From Sporolactobacillus sp. CQH2019 (GTDB lineage: Bacteria > Bacillota > Bacilli > Bacillales > Sporolactobacillaceae), in NCBI RefSeq assembly GCF_028765345.1, contig NZ_JARAJZ010000008.1, positions 124,854 to 188,853 on the forward strand: DNA of 64,000 bases, given 5' to 3'. The position numbers and the translations under genes are program-made. Within the stretch, counting starts at the first letter, position 1; each line of letters begins with the position of its first letter. Below, one piece after another: positions 8,543 to 16,826 of the stretch. The notes beneath the pieces were generated by a model. It ran no database searches and was not told the DNA's origin. It saw only the letters and a list, made by a program, of their open reading frames with translations.

Positions 8543-9433
8543 TTATTGTGCGGTTGAGGATGATGAAGTCGTCGTTGAATTGAACAAGTTCGAGAAAGAT
8601 TTGTCTTTGACCTGAACGTCGGCATTTTTAATCAGTGTCTGCATTACTTCACTCTGGGACTTTTCTTTACTTGTCAGATAAGCGGATTTGACTTCCGACT
8701 TAATCTGATTGTAGGCATCTTTTTTCCCTTCCAGTTTGATGATGTGATAGCCGCCGTCCGTCTTCGAATAGACAGGACTGCTGATCTCGCCGACTTTTAA
8801 TTTCAGCGCGGCAGTGCTGAACTCAGAAACCATCGACGACGCCTGGAACCAGCCAAGCTCGCCGCCCTTCGAGTTTGTCCCCGTATCGGTTGAATACTTC
8901 TTGGCGAGTGCAGCAAAGTCGCCTCCCTTTTTCAACTGCTGGACAATAGACTGCGCTGTTTTCTGATCCTTGACCAAAATATGGCTTGCTTTCAGCTGAG
9001 TCAGCGAGGCCTTATTTTTATTATAATAGTCAACGAGATCTTTGTCGGTCACCTTGATGCCGGCCTGCTGTGCCTTGGTCATCATCAGGGAGTCTTTGAT
9101 GTTGCGTTTGAACTGGCTGTCGGTCAATCCGTTCTGAGAGAGTGCCGTTTCAAAAGACTGCTTGTCGGAGAAAGATTTTAAAACCTGATTATACTTTGCA
9201 TCGACTTCTTTTTGCGACACATTGTATTTGCTTGACAGCAATTTTTCATACACCAGGTTTTGAAGAATCTGGCTGCCGTTACTGCTTGTTTTCAGTTCAT
9301 TGTAGAAATCCTGCTCTGTAATATTGCCGCTTTTAGTCTGGACGACAACGGCGCTGCCCAAACTGCTGTTCCCGCATGCCGCGAGACCGGAAAGGCCCAG
9401 CAATGCGGCAAGAACAATGATAAATTTCTTCAC
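8543..9433 (-). CDS. prsA: PrsA, extracytoplasmic peptidyl-prolyl isomerase lipoprotein
   Basis: A 296-residue lipoprotein foldase. The signal peptide VKKFIIVLAALLGLSGLAAC ends in the lipobox L-A-A-C, so the mature protein is lipid-anchored outside the membrane. The parvulin (PpiC rotamase) domain spans roughly residues 135-230, with ASHILV, DFAALAKKYS and GGELGWF. A serine/threonine-rich C-terminal tail follows. The frame extends upstream to ATG 9466; I chose GTG 9433 because AGGAG lies eight bases before it and the signal peptide then begins properly. In Bacillus PrsA is needed for folding of exported enzymes and PBPs. The cssRS pair, which senses this kind of stress, lies close by. Confidence 0.93.
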   Translation of the reverse strand: MKKFIIVLAALLGLSGLAACGNSSLGSAVVVQTKSGNITEQDFYNELKTSSNGSQILQNLVYEKLLSSKYNVSQKEVDAKYNQVLKSFSDKQSFETALSQNGLTDSQFKRNIKDSLMMTKAQQAGIKVTDKDLVDYYNKNKASLTQLKASHILVKDQKTAQSIVQQLKKGGDFAALAKKYSTDTGTNSKGGELGWFQASSMVSEFSTAALKLKVGEISSPVYSKTDGGYHIIKLEGKKDAYNQIKSEVKSAYLTSKEKSQSEVMQTLIKNADVQVKDKSFSNLFNSTTTSSSSTAQ

Positions 9434-9826
9434 TGCGTCCACTCCTATTTGAATTAGTCCCTTCATTTACAAAATTTTCGAAGAGACTTATTTTAATCCG
9501 TCGCACCCGCCGCGAAAAACAGGTCGGCTGCTGAAAAGCATGTGCGCGGACTGCTTCCTGTTAACACTGTCCATTCTACCCGAAAGAAGGCCGGCTTGTC
9601 GAGGATATTCAATGATTCGTCCGTTCGGCTGATTCGAAAATATCGAGAATGGGTCAATAGCAAACGCTTCTGAAAAAATATAAAGATTTTGTCAATGCTC
9701 GGAAAGCACAAAGAAATGCGCTATGCTATAATTAATCAATTTGAAACGTATTTCCCTCTGATTTCTTGAAGATACTGCAAGAGGAGTCTAATCAAAGGGG
9801 CGCATGCATGGAAAGGAGCAGCTGCA
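9434..9826. other. Divergent intergenic region between prsA and the YpmS-like gene
   Basis: Nearly 400 bases with no convincing coding frame. It must contain the prsA promoter (minus strand) and the extended -10 at 9724-9732 for the rightward gene. Confidence 0.6.
9724..9732 (+). promoter_or_regulatory. Extended -10 promoter for the YpmS-like gene
   Basis: TGCTATAAT (TG 9724-9725, TATAAT 9727-9732) with no -35 at normal spacing, about 95 bases before the start codon. Confidence 0.6.
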
Positions 9827-10432
9827 TTGATCGAGAAAAGGCAAACATTAAATGAAAAAAAGCGGAAAAATTTATGGAAAGCTGCTTTTTTTGCGTTGCT
9901 TTTCATTTTTTTACTATTTGTTTTGCTGCTTTTCAGCCTGCTGACGTCGGGATTCTCCGGCACATCGCAAACCGTCCCTTCGAGATTGACGGATGGACAG
10001 GCTATTTTCACCGTTCAGGCCAATAAGCGGCAGCTGCAGAATATGATTAATGATCAAATAAGCAGGAACGGGAACAACCGGCTGTCTTACCAAGTGGCGA
10101 TCGGCAACCGGGTTGTTTTGAAGGGGACTTATAAACTGCTGTTTACGGGCATTCCGTTCACACTGACATTTGATCCCGTTGTCAGTCACGGAGCGATTAT
10201 TTTGAAAGAATCCAATGTACGCGTCGGCAGCCTGGAACTTCCCGACAAAGAAGTCCTGAATTTCTTAAAAGTCAGCGCCGGCTTTCCGGACTGGGTTGTT
10301 TTCCAACCGGACAAGCAGCAGATTTATATTGATCTGTCGAAGATCAGCATACAGAACGGCCTCTATCTTCAGGCGGAGACCATCGATCTTCCAAAGAACG
10401 TCGTCGCTTTCACCGTTCATCAGAAGCCTTAA
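9827..10432 (+). CDS. YpmS-like DUF2140 membrane-anchored protein
   Basis: A 201-residue protein. After a basic N-terminus (EKRQTLNEKKRKN) comes one hydrophobic helix (about residues 18-42), then an extracytoplasmic domain with QANKRQLQNMINDQI and a later F-x-P-D-K-Q-Q-I-Y-I-D-L segment. This is the layout of the DUF2140/YpmS family found across Bacillales; no activity is known. The start is TTG 9827, with AAGGAG (9813-9818) at eight bases. It appears to be a single-gene unit with its own extended -10 promoter. Confidence 0.75.
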   Translation: MIEKRQTLNEKKRKNLWKAAFFALLFIFLLFVLLLFSLLTSGFSGTSQTVPSRLTDGQAIFTVQANKRQLQNMINDQISRNGNNRLSYQVAIGNRVVLKGTYKLLFTGIPFTLTFDPVVSHGAIILKESNVRVGSLELPDKEVLNFLKVSAGFPDWVVFQPDKQQIYIDLSKISIQNGLYLQAETIDLPKNVVAFTVHQKP

Positions 10433-10569
10433 ACATATCCGGATGGGTTATGAAACCGCTGTCCTTTTTGCGTATATTTATCGATAAAGTGATAAAATAA
10501 TGTCGATACATTGGAATAAGGGGGGGCGGCCGTCTGTTTGTCAGTTCAATCATATGGAGGGCGGGAAAA

Positions 10570-11802
10570 ATGAAAACTTTTGCACAGAAGCTGGAAAAAT
10601 ATGCTGATCTTGCCGTTAATGTCGGGGCAAATGTTCAGAGAGGGCAGGAAGTGATTATTAAGGCTCCGGTCGATGCGGCGGAACTCGTCAGGATCGTGAC
10701 GGAGAAAGCTTATGAGGCAGGTGCAAAACGCGTTTTTTTTAACTGGACGGATGATCGGCTCGATCATTTGCGTTTAAAATATGCTGCTGAAGATGTGCTC
10801 CGTGATTATCCGGCATGGAAAGCGGCGGGTCTTGAAACCCTGGTGCAAAGGGGCGCGGCCTGCATCGACATCCGCACGCCGGGCATCGGCATTACTGACG
10901 GCATCGATCCGCACAAGTTGGCCGTCGATCAGCAGACGGAATGGAAAGCCTTGAATACGTACTATGATTACCGCATGTCTGATCGCGTCAGCTGGACGAT
11001 CCTGATTTACCCGACCGTCAGGTGGGCGAAAAAGATGTTCCCCGGGAAAATAAGGGAACTTGCTATGAAAGACCTGTGGAATGTCATCTTTAAAATGACA
11101 AGAATCGATCTTGAAGATCCGATCCAGGCATGGAAGGATCATCAGAAAAATCTGGCAGACAAGCGGTCGGTGCTGAATCGAAAAAAATACCGCAAGCTGC
11201 ATTATCAGGCGCCGGGTACGGATCTGGAGATCGCTTTTGATCCGGCTGCTCATTGGGACGGCGGTGCGTCGATTAACAGCCGCGGAACAAGATTCGTTGC
11301 CAATATTCCGACGGAAGAAGTATACACCCTCCCTATGAAGACAGGCGTCAATGGCACGGTGACCAGTACCAAACCATTAAATTACGGAGGAACATTGATT
11401 GAAAAACTGTCTCTGACGTTCCGGGACGGCCGGATTGTTCAGGCGAACGCTGAAAAGGGACAAGATGTAATCCGGCATCTGATCGACACGGATGAGGGCT
11501 CTCATTATCTCGGAGAGGTGGCGCTCGTGCCGAATGATTCCCCCATTTCCCAATCCGGCCTGATTTTTTATACGACGCTTTTTGATGAAAATGCTTCCTG
11601 CCATCTGGCTATCGGGAAAGCCTATCCGACTTGTCTCGACGGCGGTGCTGAAATGTCCGGGAAGGAGCTTGAGGCACACGGTGCGAATAACAGCCTGATT
11701 CACGTAGATTTTATGATCGGCTCAGGCCGGCTGAATATTGACGGCCAGACAGAGACAGGCGCATGGGAAGCTGTTTTTCGGAACGGTGTCTGGGCACTTT
11801 AA
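10570..11802 (+). CDS. M29-family aminopeptidase (AmpS/PepS type)
   Basis: A 410-residue cytoplasmic metallo-aminopeptidase of peptidase family M29, which removes N-terminal residues from peptides using two metal ions. The family's metal-ligand blocks appear in order: GEVALVPNDSPIS, NASCHLAIGKAY and NNSLIHVDFMIGS. The N-terminus MKTFAQKLEKYADLAVNVG and the length agree with AmpS of B. subtilis and PepS of lactic-acid bacteria. The ATG has a strong GGAGGGCGGG before it. It stands alone and is followed by a terminator at 11862-11912. Confidence 0.88.
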   Translation: MKTFAQKLEKYADLAVNVGANVQRGQEVIIKAPVDAAELVRIVTEKAYEAGAKRVFFNWTDDRLDHLRLKYAAEDVLRDYPAWKAAGLETLVQRGAACIDIRTPGIGITDGIDPHKLAVDQQTEWKALNTYYDYRMSDRVSWTILIYPTVRWAKKMFPGKIRELAMKDLWNVIFKMTRIDLEDPIQAWKDHQKNLADKRSVLNRKKYRKLHYQAPGTDLEIAFDPAAHWDGGASINSRGTRFVANIPTEEVYTLPMKTGVNGTVTSTKPLNYGGTLIEKLSLTFRDGRIVQANAEKGQDVIRHLIDTDEGSHYLGEVALVPNDSPISQSGLIFYTTLFDENASCHLAIGKAYPTCLDGGAEMSGKELEAHGANNSLIHVDFMIGSGRLNIDGQTETGAWEAVFRNGVWAL

Positions 11803-11861
11803 TCTTTCTGCAGACTGTCCGCCGTCAGCCGGGGATCGCGCATTCAAGAGAATAAAAAACA

Positions 11862-11912
11862 GGAGACATCTCGCCGGTCGTTTTGCGACTTTGAGATGCC
11901 TCTTTTTAAAAA
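11862..11912. terminator. Bidirectional terminator after the M29 aminopeptidase
   Basis: A hairpin pairing the CATCTC region with GAGATG, flanked by AGG and CCTCTTTTT. Read on the minus strand it ends in a T-rich run as well, so it may also end the yhaH transcript. Confidence 0.75.
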
Positions 11913-11994
11913 TGGATGGACCGGCGGACCTCAAGATTCCGCGGATTCCTGTTCCGGACCGGATGATCGTGCTTGTTTCGGCAAGAGCTGTAAA

Positions 11995-12399
11995 TTAAAG
12001 AGAAGGAGGTGTTTCTTCTTCGCCTGGCTTCTTTTCCGGTGCGTTGGACTTGAGTTTATTGCTCAGTTTTTCTTTTGCCGCTTCGAGCTGAACGACGTTA
12101 TTTTTAATTTTTGTCAGATAGGGCTGGACGTCTTCCTTCCACCCTTTCAGCAGGTCGCCGATATCCGACATCGTCGATTTCAATACCGGCAGGCTCTCAT
12201 CCTTCAATGATAAAACGCGGTCTTTGACTGTATTCAGATTGCTGGCGGCATCCTTGAGCGGCTGCTGAATAGAGGAAGCCTTCTGCCAAATATCATTTCT
12301 GACGTCCTCGCCCTTTTTCGGCGTTACGAGAAGTACAACCGTTCCGCCGACAAGTCCGCCGATTGCGGCTCCGATCGTATACGATATAAATTTTCCCAT
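11995..12399 (-). CDS. yhaH: YhaH-like YtxH-domain protein
   Basis: A 134-residue protein. It begins with the YtxH-type glycine-rich hydrophobic segment (FISYTIGAAIGGLVGGTVVLL, then TPKKGEDVR) and continues as a helical, charged tail (about residues 40-115) that probably forms coiled coil. In B. subtilis yhaH sits between hpr and trpP and belongs to the general-stress-associated YtxH group; its function is unknown. Here hpr is missing. AGAGGTG lies about nine bases before ATG 12399. It is downstream of trpP on the same strand but separated from it by the trpP terminator. Confidence 0.75.
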   Translation of the reverse strand: MGKFISYTIGAAIGGLVGGTVVLLVTPKKGEDVRNDIWQKASSIQQPLKDAASNLNTVKDRVLSLKDESLPVLKSTMSDIGDLLKGWKEDVQPYLTKIKNNVVQLEAAKEKLSNKLKSNAPEKKPGEEETPPSL

Positions 12400-12477
12400 A
12401 GCGTTTCACCTCTTCAGATATCTAAACTTACTATTATTATAACCCAGCCGGATCCGATTATCACTCTGCCGGCACAT

Positions 12478-12520
12478 TAAAAAACCCCGAAGCGGATTTT
12501 GACTGTCCCGCTTCGGGGGA
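12478..12520 (-). terminator. Terminator of trpP
   Basis: On the minus strand CCCCGAAGCGG pairs with CCGCTTCGGGG across a 12-base loop and is followed by six T. Confidence 0.9.
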
Positions 12521-12560
12521 GAAATTCACGATCTTGCGATTGCCGCCCTCACTCTGCCCG

Positions 12561-13103
12561 TCAGTTTAACGTTCTTCCGGTACGGAAAGCCGCGCTGCGC
12601 CCGGCGATTCGGCTAATGAGCGGAAAAAGAACGGCCGTCAGAACAGCATTTACAGCCGCTGTCGGAAGAACTAATACGACGAAAAGGCTGGTAAAGGTTG
12701 CGGGGTTCAATCCGGCCAGAAGAATCATCATCGAAAGGAACACTGCACCGCTCAGTGCCGTTCCTAAACCGGCCAGCACGATGCCCGCAATATATTTGGC
12801 AGGCCTTGAAAAGTAGTGCCCGGCGACTGAGAACAGAGGAAAAACAACTGCTGAGGTTACGAATTTGTCAATCACGCTCGGGAAAAATCCGCCCGGCATG
12901 TTTGTCGTCAATCCGGCCAGAATCCCGGCAACAAGGCCGATGACAAGAAAGCTTTTCCTGTCGGCAAAGAAATAAAGGGCAAGGAACAACATCACAAGCA
13001 GAAGATCGGCTTTCATTCCGAACAGAAGCCCGGGTACAACTGTGTGAAGGACTGTCCCGATTGCTAAAAATAAAGCGACAATGATTAAATTCTGAAGTTT
13101 CAT
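12561..13103 (-). CDS. trpP: TrpP-like tryptophan transporter
   Basis: A 180-residue integral membrane protein with five or six hydrophobic segments. It closely resembles B. subtilis TrpP (YhaG): MKLQNLIIVALFLAIGTVLH at the start, then LTTNMPGGFFPSVIDK and GTALSGAVFLS. The family imports tryptophan. The frame also has an ATG at 13109; I chose 13103 because GAGGAG is eight bases before it and B. subtilis TrpP starts at the matching place. The leader carries NAG triplets spaced as in TRAP targets (see 13104-13127). Position next to hit and yhaH matches B. subtilis, though serC is not between them. Confidence 0.9.
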   Translation of the reverse strand: MKLQNLIIVALFLAIGTVLHTVVPGLLFGMKADLLLVMLFLALYFFADRKSFLVIGLVAGILAGLTTNMPGGFFPSVIDKFVTSAVVFPLFSVAGHYFSRPAKYIAGIVLAGLGTALSGAVFLSMMILLAGLNPATFTSLFVVLVLPTAAVNAVLTAVLFPLISRIAGRSAAFRTGRTLN

Positions 13104-13127
13104 GCTCATCTCTCCTCAAACTAAGCT
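13104..13127 (-). promoter_or_regulatory. TRAP-like triplet cluster overlapping the trpP ribosome-binding site
   Basis: Reading the minus strand into the start codon, triplets CAG, TAG, GAG, GAG and GAG follow each other with gaps of 2, 3, 2 and 2 bases, ending one base before ATG 13103 and covering the GAGGAG ribosome-binding site. TRAP binds (G/U)AG repeats spaced by 2-3 bases; in B. subtilis it represses trpP translation this way. Only about five good triplets are visible, against about eleven in known sites. Confidence 0.45.
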
Positions 13128-13225
13128 GATCATCCCCGGCAGTACTCTTATGGTCTGCCGCAGGATTTTACTAAAAATATACACTTCTTTTTTTGAAAAA
13201 GCAAACTTATCAGAACCGGCCCGGA

Positions 13226-13663
13226 TTATGCTTCCCTTATATTTTCAGCAATTGTTGCGGCGATGGCCGAGCGCTGTTCATTTGTGTAGTCTTCCGCGTG
13301 CGATTGAAAGCCGAACGTAAATGTATCTGTCTTGCCGTAGCGCGGAATGAGATGGATATGATAATGAAAAATACTCTGCCCCGCCAGAGTGCCGTTATTA
13401 TTCAATAGATTCAGTCCTATCGGATGAAAAGCCCTGTTGATGGCGGCAGCGATGAGCGGAACACGGCGGAACAGTTCTGCGGCGACGTCCGGGCTCAGGT
13501 TAAAAATATCTTTTTGATGCACTTTCGGAATAATCAGCGTATGCCCTTTCGTAACCTGACTGAGATCGAGGAAGGCGTAGACGTCTTCATCCTCGTATAC
13601 CTTTGCGCTCGGAATCTCGCCGTTAATAATTTTACAGAAAATGCAGTTTGATTCATCTGACAT
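13226..13663 (-). CDS. hit: HIT-family nucleotide hydrolase Hit
   Basis: A 145-residue histidine-triad protein. The N-terminal zinc-type C-x-x-C (NCIFCKII) and the catalytic triad HYHIH in QSIFHYHIHLIPRY are both present. HIT proteins of the Hint branch hydrolyse nucleoside phosphoramidates and AMP-lysine-like adducts. The end of the protein (ANIREA) and the length agree with B. subtilis Hit. ATG 13663 has AAGAAGGGATG upstream. It is divergent from ecsA, as in B. subtilis. Confidence 0.93.
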   Translation of the reverse strand: MSDESNCIFCKIINGEIPSAKVYEDEDVYAFLDLSQVTKGHTLIIPKVHQKDIFNLSPDVAAELFRRVPLIAAAINRAFHPIGLNLLNNNGTLAGQSIFHYHIHLIPRYGKTDTFTFGFQSHAEDYTNEQRSAIAATIAENIREA

Positions 13664-13885
13664 GTTGGCTCATCCCTTCTTTTTCTCATTTTAATCGTCT
13701 TGCGGCCTGCTAAAAGATCCCAATGAATTGTCTTCATTTTAACACATCTGAGGAAGGGGCTGCCTATAATCATCTCAAAGGATCAAGATTTCAGAACATT
13801 TACGGCCGGTGCTTTTTTTTGTTAGACTGGTAAAAGAAGAAAAGATTAAACTTATTCAAAGTAAATAAACGGCAGGTGTGAACAC

Positions 13886-14638
13886 ATGGATACAATCTTG
13901 ACCGTGGAGCATCTCAGCGGCGGCTATTCGCGACAGCGCCCTGTGCTGCACGATGTTTCTTTTGAAATGAAAGCCGGCGAACTTGTCGGCCTGGTCGGCC
14001 TGAACGGAGCAGGCAAGAGCACGACAATCAAACATATTCTCGGCCTGCTTCAGCCGTTCGCGGGCGAAATCCGGGTCAACGGACGGACGATCCATGAGGA
14101 CAAGCTCGCCTATCGGCAGAAAATGGCCTATGTCCCCGAGATGCCTGAACTGTATGAGCAGCTGACATTGGAAGAACATCTGAAACTGAGCGCAATGGCT
14201 TATCACCTTGACAGGAAGACCTATGAGGAACGGAGCGGCCGTCTGCTGGAACTCTTTCACATGGAGAAGAAGCAGCACTGGTTTCCGACTCATTTCTCGA
14301 AGGGCATGCGCCAGAAGGTGATGATCATGTGTGCCTTTCTGATTCGGCCGGAATTGTATATCGTCGATGAACCTTTTGTCGGCCTTGATCCGCTCGGAAT
14401 CCAGTCTCTTCTCGATCTGATGGAGGATATGAAACGCCGCGGAGCGGCGATACTGATGTCGACTCATATCCTGTCGACGGCTGAACAGTACTGCGACCGG
14501 TTTATTATTCTTCACGAGGGCAGAATCGCCATTCAGGGAACGATCGATACAATCAGGCGCCGCTACGGCGACGACAGGGCATCGCTGCATGATATTTATC
14601 TGGCTGTGGCAAGGGGGAGGACAGAATGGCTGAACTGA
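13886..14638 (+). CDS. ecsA: EcsA, ABC transporter ATPase
   Basis: A 250-residue ABC ATPase: Walker A GLNGAGKST (residues 38-46), signature FSKGMRQKV, Walker B LYIVDEPFVGLDP and an H-loop (STHIL). It matches B. subtilis EcsA in length and setting. The EcsAB transporter affects secretion, competence and proteolysis by RasP in B. subtilis; its transported substrate is uncertain. It overlaps ecsB by 13 bases, so the two are coupled. There is no ecsC after them. Confidence 0.92.
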   Translation: MDTILTVEHLSGGYSRQRPVLHDVSFEMKAGELVGLVGLNGAGKSTTIKHILGLLQPFAGEIRVNGRTIHEDKLAYRQKMAYVPEMPELYEQLTLEEHLKLSAMAYHLDRKTYEERSGRLLELFHMEKKQHWFPTHFSKGMRQKVMIMCAFLIRPELYIVDEPFVGLDPLGIQSLLDLMEDMKRRGAAILMSTHILSTAEQYCDRFIILHEGRIAIQGTIDTIRRRYGDDRASLHDIYLAVARGRTEWLN

Positions 14639-15846
14639 TCCGGCTTTGGCGCCGGCGCCGCGCCGACAATTTTCAAATGCAGCTGCGTTATTGGAATCTG
14701 ATCGGCAAAAACAGCGGCCTGATGTTTGTTCTTTATGCGGCCGTCATTATCGGCGGGTTTTACTATAAACGCTGGCTTGACGTTCTGCCGCAAGCTTTTC
14801 CTGCGGCCCTGGCGGTGACCGCCGTTTTGTCCGTCCCTGCCGTCCGTTCGCCGATCCGCACATTTATGCAGCCTGCGGACAAGGTGTTCCTGCTTCCGGT
14901 TGAAGCGGAACTCGGCGGCTATTTCCGAATGAGCAGAATGTACAGCTTTATTTTTCAAAGCCTGTTTCTTATTTTTTTTCTGCTGATTTGCGCGCCGCTT
15001 TACGCCAAGAGTTCCGCCGGCGCCGCATCTTATTGGATTGTCGCCGCCGCGGCGATTGCAGTCAAGGGCTGGAACATCGACTGCCGCTGGCAGGAACAGT
15101 CGATCGACGGCACCGTGCCGCTGAAAATCATTCGTTTTGGGTTTTCATTCCTGTTTTTATACGGTTTTGCAGGCGGACTGAACCTGGCAGTGCCGGCCGT
15201 CTGTGCGGCTGCCATGCTGCTTTCCAGCATTTTCCTGTTCCGCCGTCCGTCCGGCCGCTCCCTCTTAAAATGGGATCGGGTCATCGATATGGATAATAAA
15301 CAGGAAATGCAGTTTCTCCGCTTTGCCAACCTTTTTACAGACGTACCGCGCCTAAGGCACCGCGTCAAAGCAAGAAGGCTGATCAGTGCCCTTTTCCCTG
15401 TACGTTCATTTGACGAAGAAAGCGTCTACCGACAGCTGTTTATTAAGACATTTCTGCGCGCGGACGACTATTTCGGCATTTATCTAAGACTCACCGCAAT
15501 CGGGGCGCTCGTCTGTTTTTTTGTCAATAACGGCTATTATACGGCGCTTGCAACGGCGGCGTTCGTTTATCTGACCGGTCTGCAGCTGCTGCCGCTGTGG
15601 TATCATCCCTTTCCGCAGGCGCTGGCCGGCCTGTATCCGATCGCCGGACGCCTCAGGAGAAGGAGTTTCCTCAAGCTTATCTTTTCACTGTTTGCGCTGC
15701 AGAGCCTGATTATGAGTCTCGCCGGTGCGCTCGGCAGCCGCAGCCCGATCGGGTTCCTGCTTTTTCTTGCTGCCGGAATGGCGGCCGGCTGGCTGTTCAC
15801 CGTGGCCTATACCAAACAAAGGCTTGAGAAAGAAGACGTTCGCTAG
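14626..15846 (+). CDS. ecsB: EcsB, ABC transporter membrane subunit
   Basis: A 406-residue integral membrane protein with about ten hydrophobic segments, matching the EcsB family: an early RRRRADNFQMQLRYWNLIGK segment, then NQYxxF-like loops and a central cytoplasmic part containing RLRHRVKARRLISALF. It pairs with EcsA. The start ATG lies inside ecsA after GGGGGAGG. The tail KQRLEKEDVR is short and hydrophilic. Confidence 0.88.
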   Translation: MAELIRLWRRRRADNFQMQLRYWNLIGKNSGLMFVLYAAVIIGGFYYKRWLDVLPQAFPAALAVTAVLSVPAVRSPIRTFMQPADKVFLLPVEAELGGYFRMSRMYSFIFQSLFLIFFLLICAPLYAKSSAGAASYWIVAAAAIAVKGWNIDCRWQEQSIDGTVPLKIIRFGFSFLFLYGFAGGLNLAVPAVCAAAMLLSSIFLFRRPSGRSLLKWDRVIDMDNKQEMQFLRFANLFTDVPRLRHRVKARRLISALFPVRSFDEESVYRQLFIKTFLRADDYFGIYLRLTAIGALVCFFVNNGYYTALATAAFVYLTGLQLLPLWYHPFPQALAGLYPIAGRLRRRSFLKLIFSLFALQSLIMSLAGALGSRSPIGFLLFLAAGMAAGWLFTVAYTKQRLEKEDVR

Positions 15847-16026
15847 AAGGCCGTCCGGTGATTCAGGGTCGATCGGACCCGCTGCATTATGGAAAAGAGA
15901 GGGCGAATCTCATTGCTGCTAATCCGTCTCAAGGCGGAGGGAAAAAACGCTTTCAGTCTGTGGAAATATGCAATGGCTCTTTATATAGTAGGAATAGAGG
16001 TTTCCTAACTGAAAGGATTGAGCTGA

Positions 16027-16821
16027 ATGCCGTTTGGTAAAATTTTAATCGCCTTAATGGTGATACTGCTCGGGTGTTACTGGCTTCTCAGCAGTCTGAA
16101 TCTTATTTCCCCGGGAATAATGGCGATGCCCGTCGAAATTTTGCCCTATCTATTCATTCTATTAGGCATGCTGCTGATCATTGTGCCGCTGGTGCACCGA
16201 AAAAGGCCGGGCTTTTTCTGGGGACTGTTCTTTCTGATATACGGCGGCCTGATTCTGGCAGGCAATTGGGGACTGCTGGTTTTTACCTGGCGGGATTTTT
16301 GGAAACTGTGGCCGTATCTGGTCGTCTATTTTGGACTGATGATGCTGTTCGGAGAACCGTTGACGACCGCGCACAGGAAACATAGGAACAGAATACACAG
16401 AATGCGCAACTTTATGGATGACGGTGAGGAAAATCGATTCTGGGATGATCGGCCGGACAGGACATTCCATTTTATCCGTGATGCGTCGTATAAGGAAGAA
16501 AATTGGAAGGCCCGGCCGGTCCATGAGCGGGTAAGAATCGCGAACTACAATTTCGATTTTACAAAAGCCTTTATTCCTGAAGAAACCATTCCGGTCACGA
16601 TATCGGGCTGGGTCGGGGACATCAAGATCATTGTTCCCGAGGACGTTCCCTTTCGGGTCAGTGTCAGAGCGACCGTCGGCGATGTCAGAATTGACGGCGA
16701 TGAACAGAGCGGCAGCCTGAGAAATATCGATTATCAAACGGTCCATTACGATCAGGCGGTCCGCAGGATTGATTTTAAATTTGATTTTCAAGTGATCGAT
16801 TTGACGATCAGTCAGGTGTGA
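16027..16821 (+). CDS. liaF: LiaF-like membrane modulator
   Basis: A 264-residue protein with four hydrophobic segments in its first 110 residues, a basic linker rich in H and R (THRKHRNRIHRMRN near 120), and a C-terminal beta-rich LiaF domain (ISGWVGDIKIIVPEDVPFRV, then TVGDVRIDGDEQSGSLRN). In B. subtilis LiaF holds the LiaSR two-component system off until cell-wall antibiotics act. AAAGGA lies nine bases before ATG 16027. Its stop overlaps the upstream part of liaS, giving a tight liaF-liaS-liaR unit. No liaIH target genes are attached, so the organisation is closer to the VraTSR/YvqF-only type. Confidence 0.88.
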   Translation: MPFGKILIALMVILLGCYWLLSSLNLISPGIMAMPVEILPYLFILLGMLLIIVPLVHRKRPGFFWGLFFLIYGGLILAGNWGLLVFTWRDFWKLWPYLVVYFGLMMLFGEPLTTAHRKHRNRIHRMRNFMDDGEENRFWDDRPDRTFHFIRDASYKEENWKARPVHERVRIANYNFDFTKAFIPEETIPVTISGWVGDIKIIVPEDVPFRVSVRATVGDVRIDGDEQSGSLRNIDYQTVHYDQAVRRIDFKFDFQVIDLTISQV

Positions 16822-16826
16822 AGCCA

